From assembly GCF_040802235.1 (NCBI RefSeq), contig NC_133157.1, positions 35,306,501-35,370,500 of the forward strand: DNA of 64,000 nt. The letters are read 5' to 3'. The position numbers were made by a program, and so were the translations under genes. The notes under the pieces are model-generated. The model saw only the letters and a program-made list of their open reading frames with translations, had not been told where the DNA came from and did no database searches. The stretch comes from Manis javanica. Lineage: Eukaryota; Chordata; Mammalia; Pholidota; Manidae. Shown one piece after another: positions 45,890-58,140 of this stretch (the first letter of the stretch is position 1; the number at the start of each line of letters is the position of its first letter).

Positions 45890-46566
45890 TTTTACACAAA
45901 CAGTACATGAATACATTTTCATTTTTAAAAATTCACACAGGCAGAATTAAAACACTTAGTCCATTTTCACAATATCCAGCACTGCATCCCATTCCCTTCT
46001 CCAAAGGTAATGATTGTTAACGATTTGGTATTTTTCTTTACAAATATTTTTCAATGAATTTGCACACATTTATACAAATACAGTACATAGTTTTGTTTTC
46101 CACAAATGGGATCATATGTGAATATTATTTTGTAATTTACTTCTTTAATAATATGTCTTGGAAACCTATCCATGAAAGTAAAAATAAATCTTCATTCTAA
46201 ATTATAGATACAATTTATTTAACCATTTCCTTGCTGGTGGGATGTTTGAGTTTTTAGTTGTTATAAAGAATGCTGCAGTGAACATCCACCTACATGGTGT
46301 TTTGTTCTTTCCATCTTAAAAAAAAAAACACCTGTGTTTCTGGAGTTTAGACACCTGTAAGAGAATTGCTAGACTCAAAGTCTGTGCATCTTTTGTTTCT
46401 GTAGGTGACCCCAAATTACCCTCCTAGGAAACAGTACCAAAAAGATGAGTATTTACCACCATTGAGTAGTACTATACTTTTTTATTTTTCCCGATCTGAT
46501 GAACAAAAAATCCTTATCTCTGTTTAAATTTGCATTTTCATGATGGCTAGTGAGGCTAAGCACATT
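45890..46566 (-). mobile_element. Ancient L1 (L1M type), antisense, left part
   Basis: Plus-strand CATTCCCTTCTCCAAAGGTA, GGGATCATATGTGAATA, AAGAATGCTGCAGTGAACAT and AATTGCTAGACTCAAAG match the reverse strand of an old L1 ORF2/3' region. It is interrupted by the nested L1 and resumes at 52865. Confidence 0.7.
46552..46566 (+). repeat. Target-site duplication of the nested L1, left copy
   Basis: GAGGCTAAGCACATT, repeated as GAGGCTAAGCATATT at 52865-52879 (one mismatch), flanks the nested L1 exactly. Confidence 0.88.
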
Positions 46567-46949
46567 AAAAAAATTTTTTTATTAACATATTATTGATATA
46601 CACTTATGAAGGTTTCACATGAAAAAACAATGGGGTTACTACATTTACCCATATTATCAAGGCCCCACCCATACCCCAATGCAGTCACTGTCTATCAGTG
46701 TAGTAAGATGCCACAGATTCACTATTTGCCTTCTCTGTGCTATACTGTCTTCCCCATGATCCCCCACACCATGTGTACTAAACATAATACCCCTCAATCC
46801 CCTTCTCCCTCCCTCCACACCCACCCTCCCACACCCCTCCCCTTTGGTAACCACTAGTTCCTTCTTGGGGTCTCTGAGTCTGCTGCCATTTTGTTCCTTC
46901 AGTTTTGCTTCGTTGTTATACTCCACAAATGAGTGAAATCATTTGGTAC

Positions 46950-49900
46950 TTGTCTTTCTCCGCCTGGCTTATTTCACTGAGCATAATATCCTCCAGCTCC
47001 ATCCATGTTGTTGCAAATGGTAAGATTTGTTTCTTTCTTATGGTGAATAGTATTCAATTGTGTATATGTACCACTTCCTCTTTATCCATTCATCTACTGA
47101 TGGACACTTAAGTTGCTTCCATATCGTGGTTATTGTAAAAAGTGCTGCAATAAACATAGGGGTGCATATGTCTTTTTGAATCTGAGAAGTTATATTCTTT
47201 GGGTAAATTCCAAGGAGTGGGATTCCCGGGTCAAATGGTATTTCTATGTTTAGTTTTTTGAGGAACCTCCATATTGCTTTCCACAATGGTTGAACTAGCT
47301 TACATTTCCACCAGTAGTGTAGGAGGGTTCCCCTTTCTCTGTACTCTCGTCAGCATTTTTGTTCTTAGTCTTTTTGATGCTGGCCATCCTTACTGGTGTG
47401 AGGTGATATCTCATTGTGGTTTTAATTTGCATTTCCCTGATGATTAGTGATGTGGAGCATTTTTCATGTGTCTATTGGCCATCTGAATTTCTTCTTTGGA
47501 GAACTGTCTCTTCATATCCTCTGCCCATTTTTTAATTGAGTTATTTGCTTTGAGTGTTGAGGTGTGTAAGTTCTTTATATATTTTGGATGTTAACCCCTT
47601 GTCAGATATGTCATTTACAAATATATTCTCCCATACTGTAGGATGCCTTTCTGTTCTGCTGATGGTGTCCTTTGCCATACATAAACTTTTTAGTTTGATA
47701 TAGTCCCATGAGTTCATTTTTGCTTTTGTTTCCCTTGCTTAAGGAGGTATGTTGAGGAAGAAGTTGCTCATGCTTATATTCAGGAGATTTTTGCCTATGT
47801 TGTCTTCTAAGAGTTTTATGGTTTCATGACATACATTCAGGTCTTTGATCCATTTTGAGTTTACTTTTGTGTATGGGGTTAATCAATAATCCAGCTTCAT
47901 TCTCTTGCATGTAGCTGTCCAGTTTTGCCAACACCAGTTGTTGAAGAGACTGTTATTTCCCCATTGTAAGTCCATGGCTCCTTTATCATATATTAAGTGA
48001 CCATATATACTTGGCTTTATATCAGGGCTCTCAAGGCTGTTCAATTGGTCTATGGGTCTGTTCTTGTGGCACTACCAAATTGTCTTGATTACTGTGGCTT
48101 TGTGGTAGAGCTTGAAGTTGGGGAGTATAATCCCCCCAGCTTTATTCTCCCTTCTCAGGATTGCTTTGGCTATTCAGGGTCTTTTGCAGTTCCATATGAA
48201 TTTTAGAAATATTTGTTCTAGTTCGTTGAAGAATGCTGTTGGTATTTTGAAAGGAATTGCATTGAATCTATAGATTGCTTTAGGCAGGATGGCCATTTTT
48301 ACAATATTAATTCTTCCTATTCACGAGCACAGGTTGTGTTTCCATTTGTTGTTATCTTCTTTAATTTCTCTTATGAGTGTCTGTTAAGTTTCAGAGTATA
48401 GGTCTCTCACTTCCTAGGTTAGGTTTATTCCTAGGTATTTTATTCTTTTTGATGCAACTGTGAATGGAATTGTTTTGCTTATTTCTCTCTCTGCTAGTTC
48501 ATTGTTAGTGTATAGGAATGCCACAGATTTGTGCGTATTAATTTTGTATCCTTCAACTTTGCTGAATTCAGATATTAGATCTAATAGTTTTGGAGTGGAA
48601 TCTTTAGGGATTTTTATGTACAATATCATGTCATCTGCAAACAGGGACAGTTTAAATTCTTCTTTGTCATTTGGATGCCTTTTGTTTCTTTGTGTTGTCT
48701 GATTGCCTTGGCTAAGACCTCCAGTACTATGTTGAATAGAAGTGGGGAGAGTGGGCATCCTTGTCTTGTTTCTGATCTTAAAGGAAAAGATTTCAGCTTC
48801 TCGCTGTTAAGTATAATGTTGGCTGTGGGTTTGTCATATATGACCTTTATTATGTTGAGGTACTTGCCCTCTATTCCCATTTTGTTGAGAGTCTTTATCG
48901 TGAGTGGACGTTGAATTTTGGCAAATGCTTTTTCAGCATCTATGGAGATGATTATGTGGTTTTTGTCCTTATTTTTGTTGATGTGGTGGATGATGTTGAT
49001 GGATTTTTGAATGTTGTACTATCCTTGCATCTCTGGAATAAATCCTACTTGATCATGATGGATGATCTTTTTGATGTATTTTTGAATTTGGTTTGCTAAT
49101 ATTTTGTTGAGTATTTTTGCATCTATGTTCATCAAGGATATTGGTCTTTAATTTTCTTTTTTTGTGGTATCTTTGCCTGGTTTTGGTATTAGAGTGATGC
49201 TGGCCTCATAGAATGAGTTTGGGAGTATTCCCTCTTCTTCTACTCTTTGGAAAACTTTAAGGAGGATGGGTATTAGGTCTTCACTAAATGTTTGATAAAA
49301 TTCAGCAGTGAAGCCATCTGGTCCAGAGGTTTTGTTCTTAGGTAGGTTTTTGATTACCAGTTCCATTTCATTGCTGGTAATTGGTCTATTGAGATTTTCT
49401 GTTTCTTCCTTGGTCAGCCTTGGAAGGTTGTATTTTTCTAGAATATTGTCCATTTCTTCTAGGTTATCCAGTTTGCTGGCATATAATTTTTCATAGTATT
49501 CTCTGATAATTCTTTGTATTTCTGTGGTGTCTGTAGTGATTTTTCCTTTATTTCTGATTCTGTTTATGTGAGTAGACTCTTTTTTTTTCTTGATAAGTCT
49601 GGCTAGGGGTTTATCTATTCTGATTACTTTCTCAAAGAACCAGCTCTTGCTTTCATTGATTCTTTCTATTGTTTTATTCTTCTCAATTTTATTTATTTCT
49701 GCTCTAATCTTTATTATGTCCCTCCTTCTACTGACTTAGGGCCTCATTTGTTCTTTTTTTTCTAGTTTCATTAATTGTGACTTTAGACTGCTTATATGGG
49801 ATTGTTCTTCTTTCCTGAGGTAGGCCTGTATTGCAATATACTTTCCTCTCAGCATGGCCTTCGCTGCTTCCCACAGATTTTGCAGCATTAAATTATTGTT

Positions 49901-50730
49901 GTCATTTGTCTCCATATATTGCTTGATCTCTGTTTTTATTTGGTCATTATCCATTGGTTATTTAGGACGTGTTGTGAAGCCTCCATGTGTTTGTCGAATT
50001 TTTCATTTTCTTTGCATAATTTATTTCTAGGTTCATACCTCTGTGGTCTGAGAAACTGGTTGGTACAATTTCAATCTCTTTGAATTTACTGAGGCTCTTT
50101 TTGTGGCCTAGTATATGATCTATTCTTGAAAATGTTCCATGTGCACTTAAGAAGAATGTATATTCTGCTGCTTTTGGATGTAGAGTTCTGTAGATATCTG
50201 TTAGATCCATCTGTTTGAATGTGTTGTTCAGTGCCTCTGTGTCCTTACTTATTTTCTGTCTGTTTGATCTGTCTTTCAGAGTGAGTGGAGTGTTGAAGTC
50301 TCCTAGAATGAATGCATTGCATTTTGTTTCCCCTTTTAATTCTGTTAGTATTTGTTTCACATATGTAGGTACTCCTGTGTTGGGCACATAGATATTTATA
50401 ATGGTTATATTTTCTTGTCAGATTGACCCCTTAGTCATTATGTAATGTCCTTTGTTTCTTGTGACTTTCTTTGTTTCGAAGTCTATTTTGTCTTATACAA
50501 GTACTGCAACTCCTGCTTTTTTTCTCCCTATTAGTTGCATGAAATATCTTTTTCCATCCTTTCACTTTTAGTCTGTGTATGTCTTTGGGTTTAAAGTGAG
50601 TCTTCTTGTAGGCAGCATATAGATGGTTCTTGTGTTTTTTTATCCACTTGGTGACTCTATGTCTTTTGATTGGTGCATTCAGTCCATTTACATTTAGGGT
50701 GATTATCGATAGGTATGTACTTATTGCCAT
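46950..50730 (-). pseudogene. L1 ORF2 of the nested element, many frameshifts
   Basis: The ATG at 50728-50730 (MAISTYLSI) starts the endonuclease, which is broken near 50431. Later pieces at 50387-49962, 49954-49736, 49453-49148, 48880-48626, 48758-48414 and 47286-47038 lie in different frames. The FADD active site is still readable in the 48758-48414 piece ([11 protein letters not shown]). It cannot encode ORF2p. Confidence 0.88.
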
Positions 50731-51024
50731 TGCAGGCTTTAGATTCATGGTTACCAAAGGTTCAAGGTTAACTTCCTTGCTATCTAAGAGTCTAACTTAA
50801 CTCAATATGCTATTACAAACACAATATAAAGGTTTTTTTTTCTCCTTTTTCTTCCTCCTCCATTCTTCGTATATTAGGTATAATCTGTACTCTTTGTCTA
50901 GCCCTTGGTTGACTTTGGGGATAGTTGATTTAATTTTGCATTTGCTTAGTAGTTAACCGTTCTACTTTCTTTACTGGTTTTATTACCTCTGGTGACAGCT
51001 ATTAAACCTTAGGAACACTTCCAT

Positions 51025-51900
51025 CTATAGCAGTCCCTCCAAAATACACTGTAGAGATGGTTTGTGGGAGGTAAATTCTCTCAGCTTTTGCTTATCTGGA
51101 AATTGCTTTATCCCTCCTTCAAATTTAAATGATAATCTTGCCAGAATAAGTATTCTTGGTTCGAGGCCCTTCTGCTTCTTTGCAGTAAATACATCATGCC
51201 ACTCCCTTCTGGCCTGTAAGGTTTCTGTTGAGAAGTCTGATGATAGCCTGATGGGCTTTCCTTTGTATGTGATCGTATTTCTCTCTCTGGCTGCTTTTAA
51301 TATACCAAACCATGGCTCGGTGGGACCCAGGCCCTTATCCTTGATCTTTGTCATTTTAATTACTATATGTCTTGGTGTTGTCTTCCTTGGGTCCCTTGTG
51401 TTGTGAGACATGTGCACCTCCATGGCCTGAGAGACTATCTCCTTCCTCAGATTGGGGAAGTTTTCAGCAATTACATCCTCAATAACACTTTTTATCCCTT
51501 TTTCTCTCTCTTCTTCTTCTGGTACCTCTATAATGTGAATATTGTTCCATTTGGATTGGTCAGACAGTTCTCTGAATATTCTTTCATTCTTAGAGATCCT
51601 TTTTTCTCTCTGTGCCTCAGCTTCTTTGTATTCCACGTCTCTAATTTCTATTTCATTTATTGTCTCCTCTACCATATCTGATCTGCTTTTAATACCCTCC
51701 ATTGTGCTCTTTAATGATTGGATCTCCGACCAGAATTCATTCCTGAGTTCTTGAATATTTTTCTGTGTCTCCATGAGCATGTTGATGATTTTTACTTTTA
51801 AATCCCTTTCAGGAAGATTCATGAGGTCAATTTTATTTGAATCTTTCTCAGGTTTTCTATTCATAATTTTACTTTGAACCAGGTTTTTTTGGCATTTCAT
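51025..51900 (-). CDS. L1 ORF1p of the nested element, intact frame
   Basis: 291 residues from ATG 51898-51900 without a stop. It has a coiled-coil N-terminal half, an RRM-like core (NNIHIIEVPEEEE) and a C-terminal domain (LQARREWHD, RILILARLSF). It carries about eight extra residues (GLGPTEPWFG region) relative to the ORF1 at 239-1129. These come from an insertion matching the inverse of its own 5' UTR. Whether it is expressed is unknown, and its partner ORF2 is dead. Confidence 0.82.
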   Translation of the reverse strand: MKCQKNLVQSKIMNRKPEKDSNKIDLMNLPERDLKVKIINMLMETQKNIQELRNEFWSEIQSLKSTMEGIKSRSDMVEETINEIEIRDVEYKEAEAQREKRISKNERIFRELSDQSKWNNIHIIEVPEEEEREKGIKSVIEDVIAENFPNLRKEIVSQAMEVHMSHNTRDPRKTTPRHIVIKMTKIKDKGLGPTEPWFGILKAARERNTITYKGKPIRLSSDFSTETLQARREWHDVFTAKKQKGLEPRILILARLSFKFEGGIKQFPDKQKLREFTSHKPSLQCILEGLL

Positions 51901-52864
51901 ATTTCTATATGGCGCCCTCTAGTGCCCAGAAGCTCTACTCTTTGGAGCTGCTCAGCCACTGAAGCAATGTCAGGGGTTGCAGGGGGGCAGTATTGGTGCC
52001 TTGTGGGAGGAAAGCTGTTTCCCGGCTGCTATGCCTGCCTCCACTGCCAGAACCAGTGGGCCAGGCACACAGGTATGCACCTCTATGCTTTGTGTTTGTA
52101 GTTGCTGTAGATGGGGCTTCTCTCTGCCTGGCCTAACGCCAGGGTAAGTTTTGCTGGTTTGCGAGCCAGGTGTGGCTGGCTGAGAGAAAGGCACAGTAGG
52201 CTGTGTATCACGGAGGGCGTCTTTGGAGATGTGTAGCCAGCCAGGGAGCTAGAGTGCCTGAAGATTGAGATAGTTCCCAACCTGCTGGGTAGAGTGCACC
52301 CAGACAATTTTGTCTACCTGTCCTTTCTCCTCAGCAGTAAGCTCTGTGCAACCCTTGCCCCTTTAGCAGCCCTCTTGCTAAGGGCTTCCTTGTTAGGAAG
52401 TCTCTCAGACTGCTAGCCTTTCTTTTGTCCCAGAGAAGCCAGATATGGATGCCTGCTTTCCGTAAGTGGCTGGAATCTCAGTCTCTCCAGTTATTCTGCC
52501 TGTTTAGCTTTCCAATGCCCTAATTACGAGAGTACCATGAAAGCACCATGAAATGTAGGTTTGTGCTCCCAGAGCAGATCTCTGGAGTTAGGTATTCAGC
52601 AGTCCAAGGCCTCCACTCCCTCCCTGCTCTGTTTCTCTTCCTCCCACTGGTGAGCTGGGGTGGGGGAAGGGCCTGGGTCCCACCAAGCCATGGCTTTGGT
52701 ATGTTACCCTGTTCTATGTGGTTTATTTTTTTCTTCAGGTATATGCAGTTTGGCACAGCCCTCTTTCCTGTTGCTCTTTCAGGATTAGTAGTATTAATTA
52801 TATTTTCATATTCTATGTGGTTTTAGGAGGAAGCCTCTGCCTCACCTCTCACACCGCAATCTTA
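51901..52864 (-). promoter_or_regulatory. L1 5' UTR of the nested element
   Basis: About 960 bases between the right target duplication and ORF1 on the minus strand, GC-richer than its surroundings. By family knowledge it holds the L1 promoter. It also contains the source-like sequence (plus strand 52669-52706) of the ORF1 insertion. Confidence 0.72.
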
Positions 52865-53600
52865 GAGGCTAAGCATATTTTAATGCTTGTCATTTTTATT
52901 AGTTCTTTGAATTGCCTTTTCATGACTTTTACCCATTTGTCTATTGCATCATTAATTTTTTCTTATTAATTTGTCAGAGTCCTTTATATATTCTATATGT
53001 TAATCTCTTGGTTATATCTTTTTCCCAGTATGTCATTTGCATTTGTCTTTCTTTTGTTTAAAGTTGTACAGATGCTTGAAAAAAAAAAGCAAGTTTGAAA
53101 AAAAAAGGTCATTTTCTTCATGCTCTAGGTATTTTTCTTCTTTAAAAAGGACTTAAGATTATAAAAATATTCAACCATATTTTTAAAGTTTTATTTTTCA
53201 TATTTCATTCTACCTGAAATATGTATGTGTGTGTTTGTGTGTGTAATTATAGATCCAATTTAATGTAGAGACAATTGTCCCAGTATAATTCACTTCAATA
53301 TAAAGTGCTACCTTTACCCATATTAAATATCCTTGGTGTCTTTATTCTTTCACTGATCTATTTCTATTCCTATACCAGTACCACACTATTTTAATCATTA
53401 CAACTTTGTTTTGATATCTAGCAGGGCAAATCTCCTTGTTCTTCTTTAAAAAAATATATATTTTTCTGCTCTTCTATTTTCTCTTTCAGATGAATATTAA
53501 AATCAACTTGTCTAAAAATTCCTATGGGATTTTTAGATTGGATTCCTTCAATTTTTAGATTAATTGGAATGAGTGGACATATTTCAACATAAAAAATTTC
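52865..53600 (-). mobile_element. Ancient L1 (L1M type), antisense, right part
   Basis: Continues the element cut at 46566. It begins with the second target duplication GAGGCTAAGCATATT, then ORF2 reverse-strand sequence such as TCAGAGTCCTTTATATATTC and AGTACCACACTATTTTAATC. Decayed. Confidence 0.65.
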
Positions 53601-54470
53601 CACCATTCATTCTATCGATATATGTATGCACCTAGGTATATTCTGTGTGCCAGTCATTGTTCTAGCATTTGACATACATCAGTGAACAAAACAAAAAATT
53701 CTATCCTTGTTGAATTTACATTTTGCAAGTAAAGGCAGACCATAAACAATAATATAACAGGTTATAAATTATGTTGGGAAGATATATGATGTGGAAAAAG
53801 GGAAAAAGAGTAGTAAGATAAAGGTGATGAGGAGTATGAGGGTGAGAAAAGGTGTGTGGGTGATCAGGTAGGCCTTATGGAAAAGGTAAGATTGAGCGAA
53901 AACTTGAAGTGGAAAAGGGAGTTAGTCCAAGGGCTACCTGGAGGGAGAGTGTTACAATCAGAAGAAATAATGAAAATGAAGGCTCTATGGACAGGAAAAA
54001 GGCTAGAGTATCTGAACAACAAGGTGAGGAACAGAGAGGTAAGAGAGGGGGTCAAGTAGGATGGGGGCAGAGTACATAGGGTTTAAAAGGCTATTGTGAG
54101 CAATAGGCTCACAGACACTGAGAAGTGACTGTTGGTTACCATGGGGGAGGAGTTGGGATGGGTGGTTGGGGAGGGTAGGGGGATATGGGACACAAAAATT
54201 CTCAATCGTAATATAAGTTGGTCACAGAGATGGTAGTATAGCATGGAAAATACAGCCAATGATTCTGTAACATCTTCCTATGTTGACAGATAGCAACTGC
54301 ATTAGTTAGTGTGAGGTTTTAATAATATGGGTATCTGTTGAACCATTGTGTTAGATACTTGAAACTGATATAAGATTGTATATCAACTATACTTCAATTA
54401 AAAAAAAAGCCTATTGTGAGGACCTTGGCTTTTACTCTAAAAGTTTCATCCAGGAACATGCCCATATTTC
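53601..54470 (-). repeat. L2 fragment, antisense, split by an L1 tail
   Basis: TTCTGTGTGCCAGTCATTGT, ATCAGTGAACAAAACA and GCCTTATGGAAAAGGTAAG are reverse-strand L2 landmarks. After the insertion at 54101-54408 it resumes with GACCTTGGCTTTTACTCT. Confidence 0.65.
54101..54408 (+). mobile_element. L1 3'-end fragment inserted in L2
   Basis: A short 5'-truncated L1 tail (TTGAACCATTGTGTTAGATAC ... TATACTTCAATTAAAAAAAA). It is flanked by CTATTGTGAG at 54091-54100 and 54411-54420, an exact 10-bp target duplication. Confidence 0.82.
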
Positions 54471-54809
54471 ACCATTCATTCAGGCTATCTTTCTGCTCAC
54501 CAATGAAGTCTTATAGTTTTCTTTATAAAGGTTTTATATATACTTCTTTCCATGTTATATTTTCTAATTGGTAATTGCTATTGATTACATTGATTTTTAT
54601 ATATTGATTATAATATCTAGAGGTGCATTAATTTTCACGAGTAGGTTATCAACTTTACCCACCCCCATCCCACCTTGAATGGTAACTGGTACCTAAATCT
54701 GCCCTGTGATCTTAACAGCTCCCTCCCCATGCACTGGTACCTTAAAAGGCTCTTAAAATGTACTACAGCTTCAGAGTATCTTTCTAGACTTTGTGTTCAA
54801 AACCTGCTC

Positions 54810-55525
54810 CATTGTAACCATTAAGATGTCTACTATTAAAAAACAAAACAGAAAATAACAAATACTAGCAAAGATGTGGAGAAATTAGAACTCTAGAGTA
54901 CTGTTAGTGGGAATGTAAAATGGTACAGCTGTTATGGAAAACCATATGGTGATTGCTCAAAAGATTAAAAATAGAATTACCATACAATCCAACAATTCTA
55001 CTTCTGGGCATACACCCAAAATAAGTGAAAACAGACTTGAAGAGATATTTGTACACTCATGTTCATGAGCATTATTCATAATAGCCAAGGGGCAGAAGCA
55101 ACCTAAATGTCCATTGACAGAGAATGGATAAACAAAATGTGGTATATACATACAACAGAATATTAGTCAGCCTTTAAAAGGAGGGAAATTATGACACATA
55201 CTACAACACAGATGAACTTTGAGAACATTATGTTAAGTGAAGTAAGACAGTCACAGAAAGATAAATACTATGTGGTTCCACTTTGTGAGGTACTAGAGTA
55301 GTCAAATTCATAGAGACACAAAGAATAGTGACTGCCAGGGGCTGGGGGTGGGGAGAATGGGAAGTTAGTGCTTACTGGGTACAAAGTTTCAGTTTTACAA
55401 GGTGAAGAGAGTTCTGAAATTGGTGGTAGTGATGCTTACCCAGCAATGTGAATGTAGTTAATGTCACTGAACTGTATGCCTAAAATGGTTAACATTGTAA
55501 TGTACTTTACCACAATTCAAAAATT
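54810..55525 (+). mobile_element. Old L1 3'-end fragment
   Basis: Decayed ORF2 C-terminus (AAAGATGTGGAGAAATTAGA, GCAACCTAAATGTCCATTG) and 3' UTR ending near TTAACATTGTAATG...CAAAAA. Age is similar to other L1M copies. Confidence 0.75.
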
Positions 55526-57904
55526 CTTTTAAAAGCCTGTTCCATCACTAATTTTGTCTGCTTCCTGTTGTCAGTCTGATTCTGAGAGGCCCAGTTTAGT
55601 CTTCTGCTTAGTGCTTTGAGCTCAACCTTCTTAAGTGACCTTAGTCTACAATGTCACTTTTGTGTGGGCCTATAACTCTGTGTCCCTCAACCTTCACCTT
55701 TACGCAGATTATGGCTCCCCTTTTCTGGAAGCTCTCTTGTTAGCCCACTTTTTAAAAATCCAACCTTGCTCCAAGACTCCCAGTTGGATGAATACTCACT
55801 TCTGAATAAAGATACGAGAAATATAGCACACAATTCTAGAATACAGACTATCTGTACTCCAGATATAACTCTGAATTTAATGCTATTCCATATATATCAA
55901 AAGCTTGAGAAATAATATTTATGGAGAATTGCTTAAAGTACATACAGTTTATCTACTTCTTAAGATCAGTTTGTTTGCCTGGATTTTTTTCTTAGCCAAG
56001 TTTCAAGAGATGAGCTCTAGAAACTTTGTGAACCTCCTAAATGGTCTATAAAAACCTGTACAATTTTTCTGGGGAGAAGTCTTAAGCTTTTAAAAGATTT
56101 TCAATATGCTCTGTTGTCAAGAAAAGAGTTAATAATATTTCTCTATATACTCTAGAACTTGTTCTTACTTGAATTTAGATAACCAAAGCCTTACCTAAAC
56201 TGCATTGTTCTGTCCCAAGCTCAGAATGGCTTTTACTGAAAAATTCTTTGGTATTATGCCAAAACCCTCTATCAAAGGACATTAAAGGAAACAACCTCGG
56301 CCCTAAAAATGCGTTTAGGGAACTACCACACACTTCCATAAAGACAAAGAAAGCAAGAGAAAGATAGGCATAGATCTCCATAGAATGTCTGTAAAGGCAG
56401 AAATATGTTGATGCCATCATGAGACAAGAACAGGTCATGAAAAGGCCAAGCAGGCTGAGATTCCCTTTGGAAGAAGTAGAATGAACGCTGACACTAAAGG
56501 TCCTTCATGAGCTCAAGCATGGGATTTGGACAGCCACCAATGCAGATATTAATGGTGATATTTGGATAAATGCATATAAAAATCTTAGATATACATTGAG
56601 TACACATAAATTTAAAGAAGATTCAAAGTACAAAAAGTAGTTTGTGAAGTTTTTAACAACTCTCCCTTCTCAATCTCTGGATAATTCTCTTTTATGTAAT
56701 TGTCATATTCTTCTATTTAGGTAAAATCCATCTACTATTCAAAGCTCAGCTTTTAAAATTATGAGAACAATGTAGTTCAAGTGGAACTGATTTTGTTTCA
56801 CTGAACCACAACCTCCTCTCCTCCTCACACACACACATCTTTTGAAGGTCTCACAGCTCTTTTATTGTTTTTCAAATTCTTTAAAAGCATGTCCACAAAG
56901 AACTATGACAGAAGACTTTCCCTTTGTTGGAGAGATCCCTCCCTTACAAGATTCAACAGTATATGGATGGAATTATGTATAGAGTTTAGTTCCAGACATT
57001 GAAAGAAAGTCCAGGCTTTCTCCAAAATAGCCACGGCACAAAATGACTGACAATAATAAGACTAATTGTGATACTAAGGATGCAAAGTATATGGTCTGGG
57101 ATTGGAGAAATGGGTTATTAAGTTAGGGATCTACAGAAAGGGAAAACAAATTCAAGACCCTTTTGATCATCTTATATTAAGCTCACAAGGAAAAAGGAGG
57201 GAAGGACGTCAGGAGGAGAGCAGCGTTCTTATCATGATTTCATCTTACTACAATATCAATAATCCTAATTAAATCAGCCCAGAGAAAGCTTCTGTTGACT
57301 ACTCCTATGTCCCCTTTAAAGTTCAATGATGAGAAACACTCCCTCACCTTTAGCTTTTGCTAGACACTTCCAGCATGGTTGTCACAGCAGACCTTTGCCT
57401 TTCTGTTTTAAACACCTTCAAAATAAATCAGTCACTTGTTCGCCTTGATTCTTTAGGTAGATCATCTCTCTTATTGCCCTTTAAAGAATACTCAAACATT
57501 AACCTCAAATGTGAATTAATACCATCAGTGGTTATGACCAAAGACTTTCTACAATAACCTCAAGTTCAACTTTATAATACTTTTCCTCCTACCTTTACAG
57601 CAAGAACAGTCTCAAACCAGGTCAAAGGGAAGTCAAGTCTGAGTCCTGCACTAAGCAGCTTCTTGGTGGGCTTCAGTTCACTCCAAATGCTCTGAGAACA
57701 CAAGTGGTCAGTTTCCGGGCTTTGTGGGTGGAACGTGGTATAGTATAGTACTAAGCAAATAACATTACTGATTGTTGATCTTTGGGTATCTCAGCAGATA
57801 TGAGCTGAGCACTTACCTGAAATAAAAGGTTTTATGTATTTCATCTCAGAGAACCACCACCTAAGATTAAAACAAAAACTCCTTGTCAGTCCAGGCCCTG
57901 CTGA
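55526..57904. other. Unassigned single-copy-like DNA
   Basis: No gene recognised. It contains a short CA run near 56824-56837 and one exon-like segment on the minus strand (57593-57691) discussed under findings. Confidence 0.35.
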
Positions 57905-58140
57905 TAAAATACCTACCATTTATCAGAAAGTGTCCTGGATGCTTTACTATGTGCTTTACATAAGTCATTTTGTTTAATTTTCACTAAAACTTGGGCCTAG
58001 AAAGAGGGTATTATTCTGTTTTACAAAAAAAAAAACAAAACCTGAGGCTTAGGAAGGTTAAGTGGCTTGCTCAGGGTCACAGAGTGGTAGAGTCACAGAG
58101 GAAGAAATTTGAATCCCTGCTTGCCTGACTGCTCTTGACC
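57905..58140 (+). repeat. MIR SINE
   Basis: Nearly full-length MIR pattern: CTTTACTATGTGCTTTACAT, the ATTATTCTGTTTTACA block, then GGTTAAGTGGCTTGCTCAGGG and CACAGAG. An A run interrupts it near 58025. Confidence 0.82.

Larger units (their letters stand above)
46567..52864 (-). mobile_element. Full-length L1 nested in the older L1, antisense
   Basis: 6.3 kb with a 15-bp target duplication, so insertion was by target-primed reverse transcription. On the minus strand the order is 5' UTR (51901-52864), ORF1 (51025-51900), a broken ORF2 (about 50730 to 46950), a conventional 3' UTR and an A tail (T run near 46573-46579). It lacks the ERV-derived 3' segment, so it predates or lies outside that subfamily. 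Confidence 0.92.

Noticed and set aside
56175..56438. 87-codon minus-strand frame with hydrophobic stretches
   Set aside because: No splice context and no recognisable family; probably chance.
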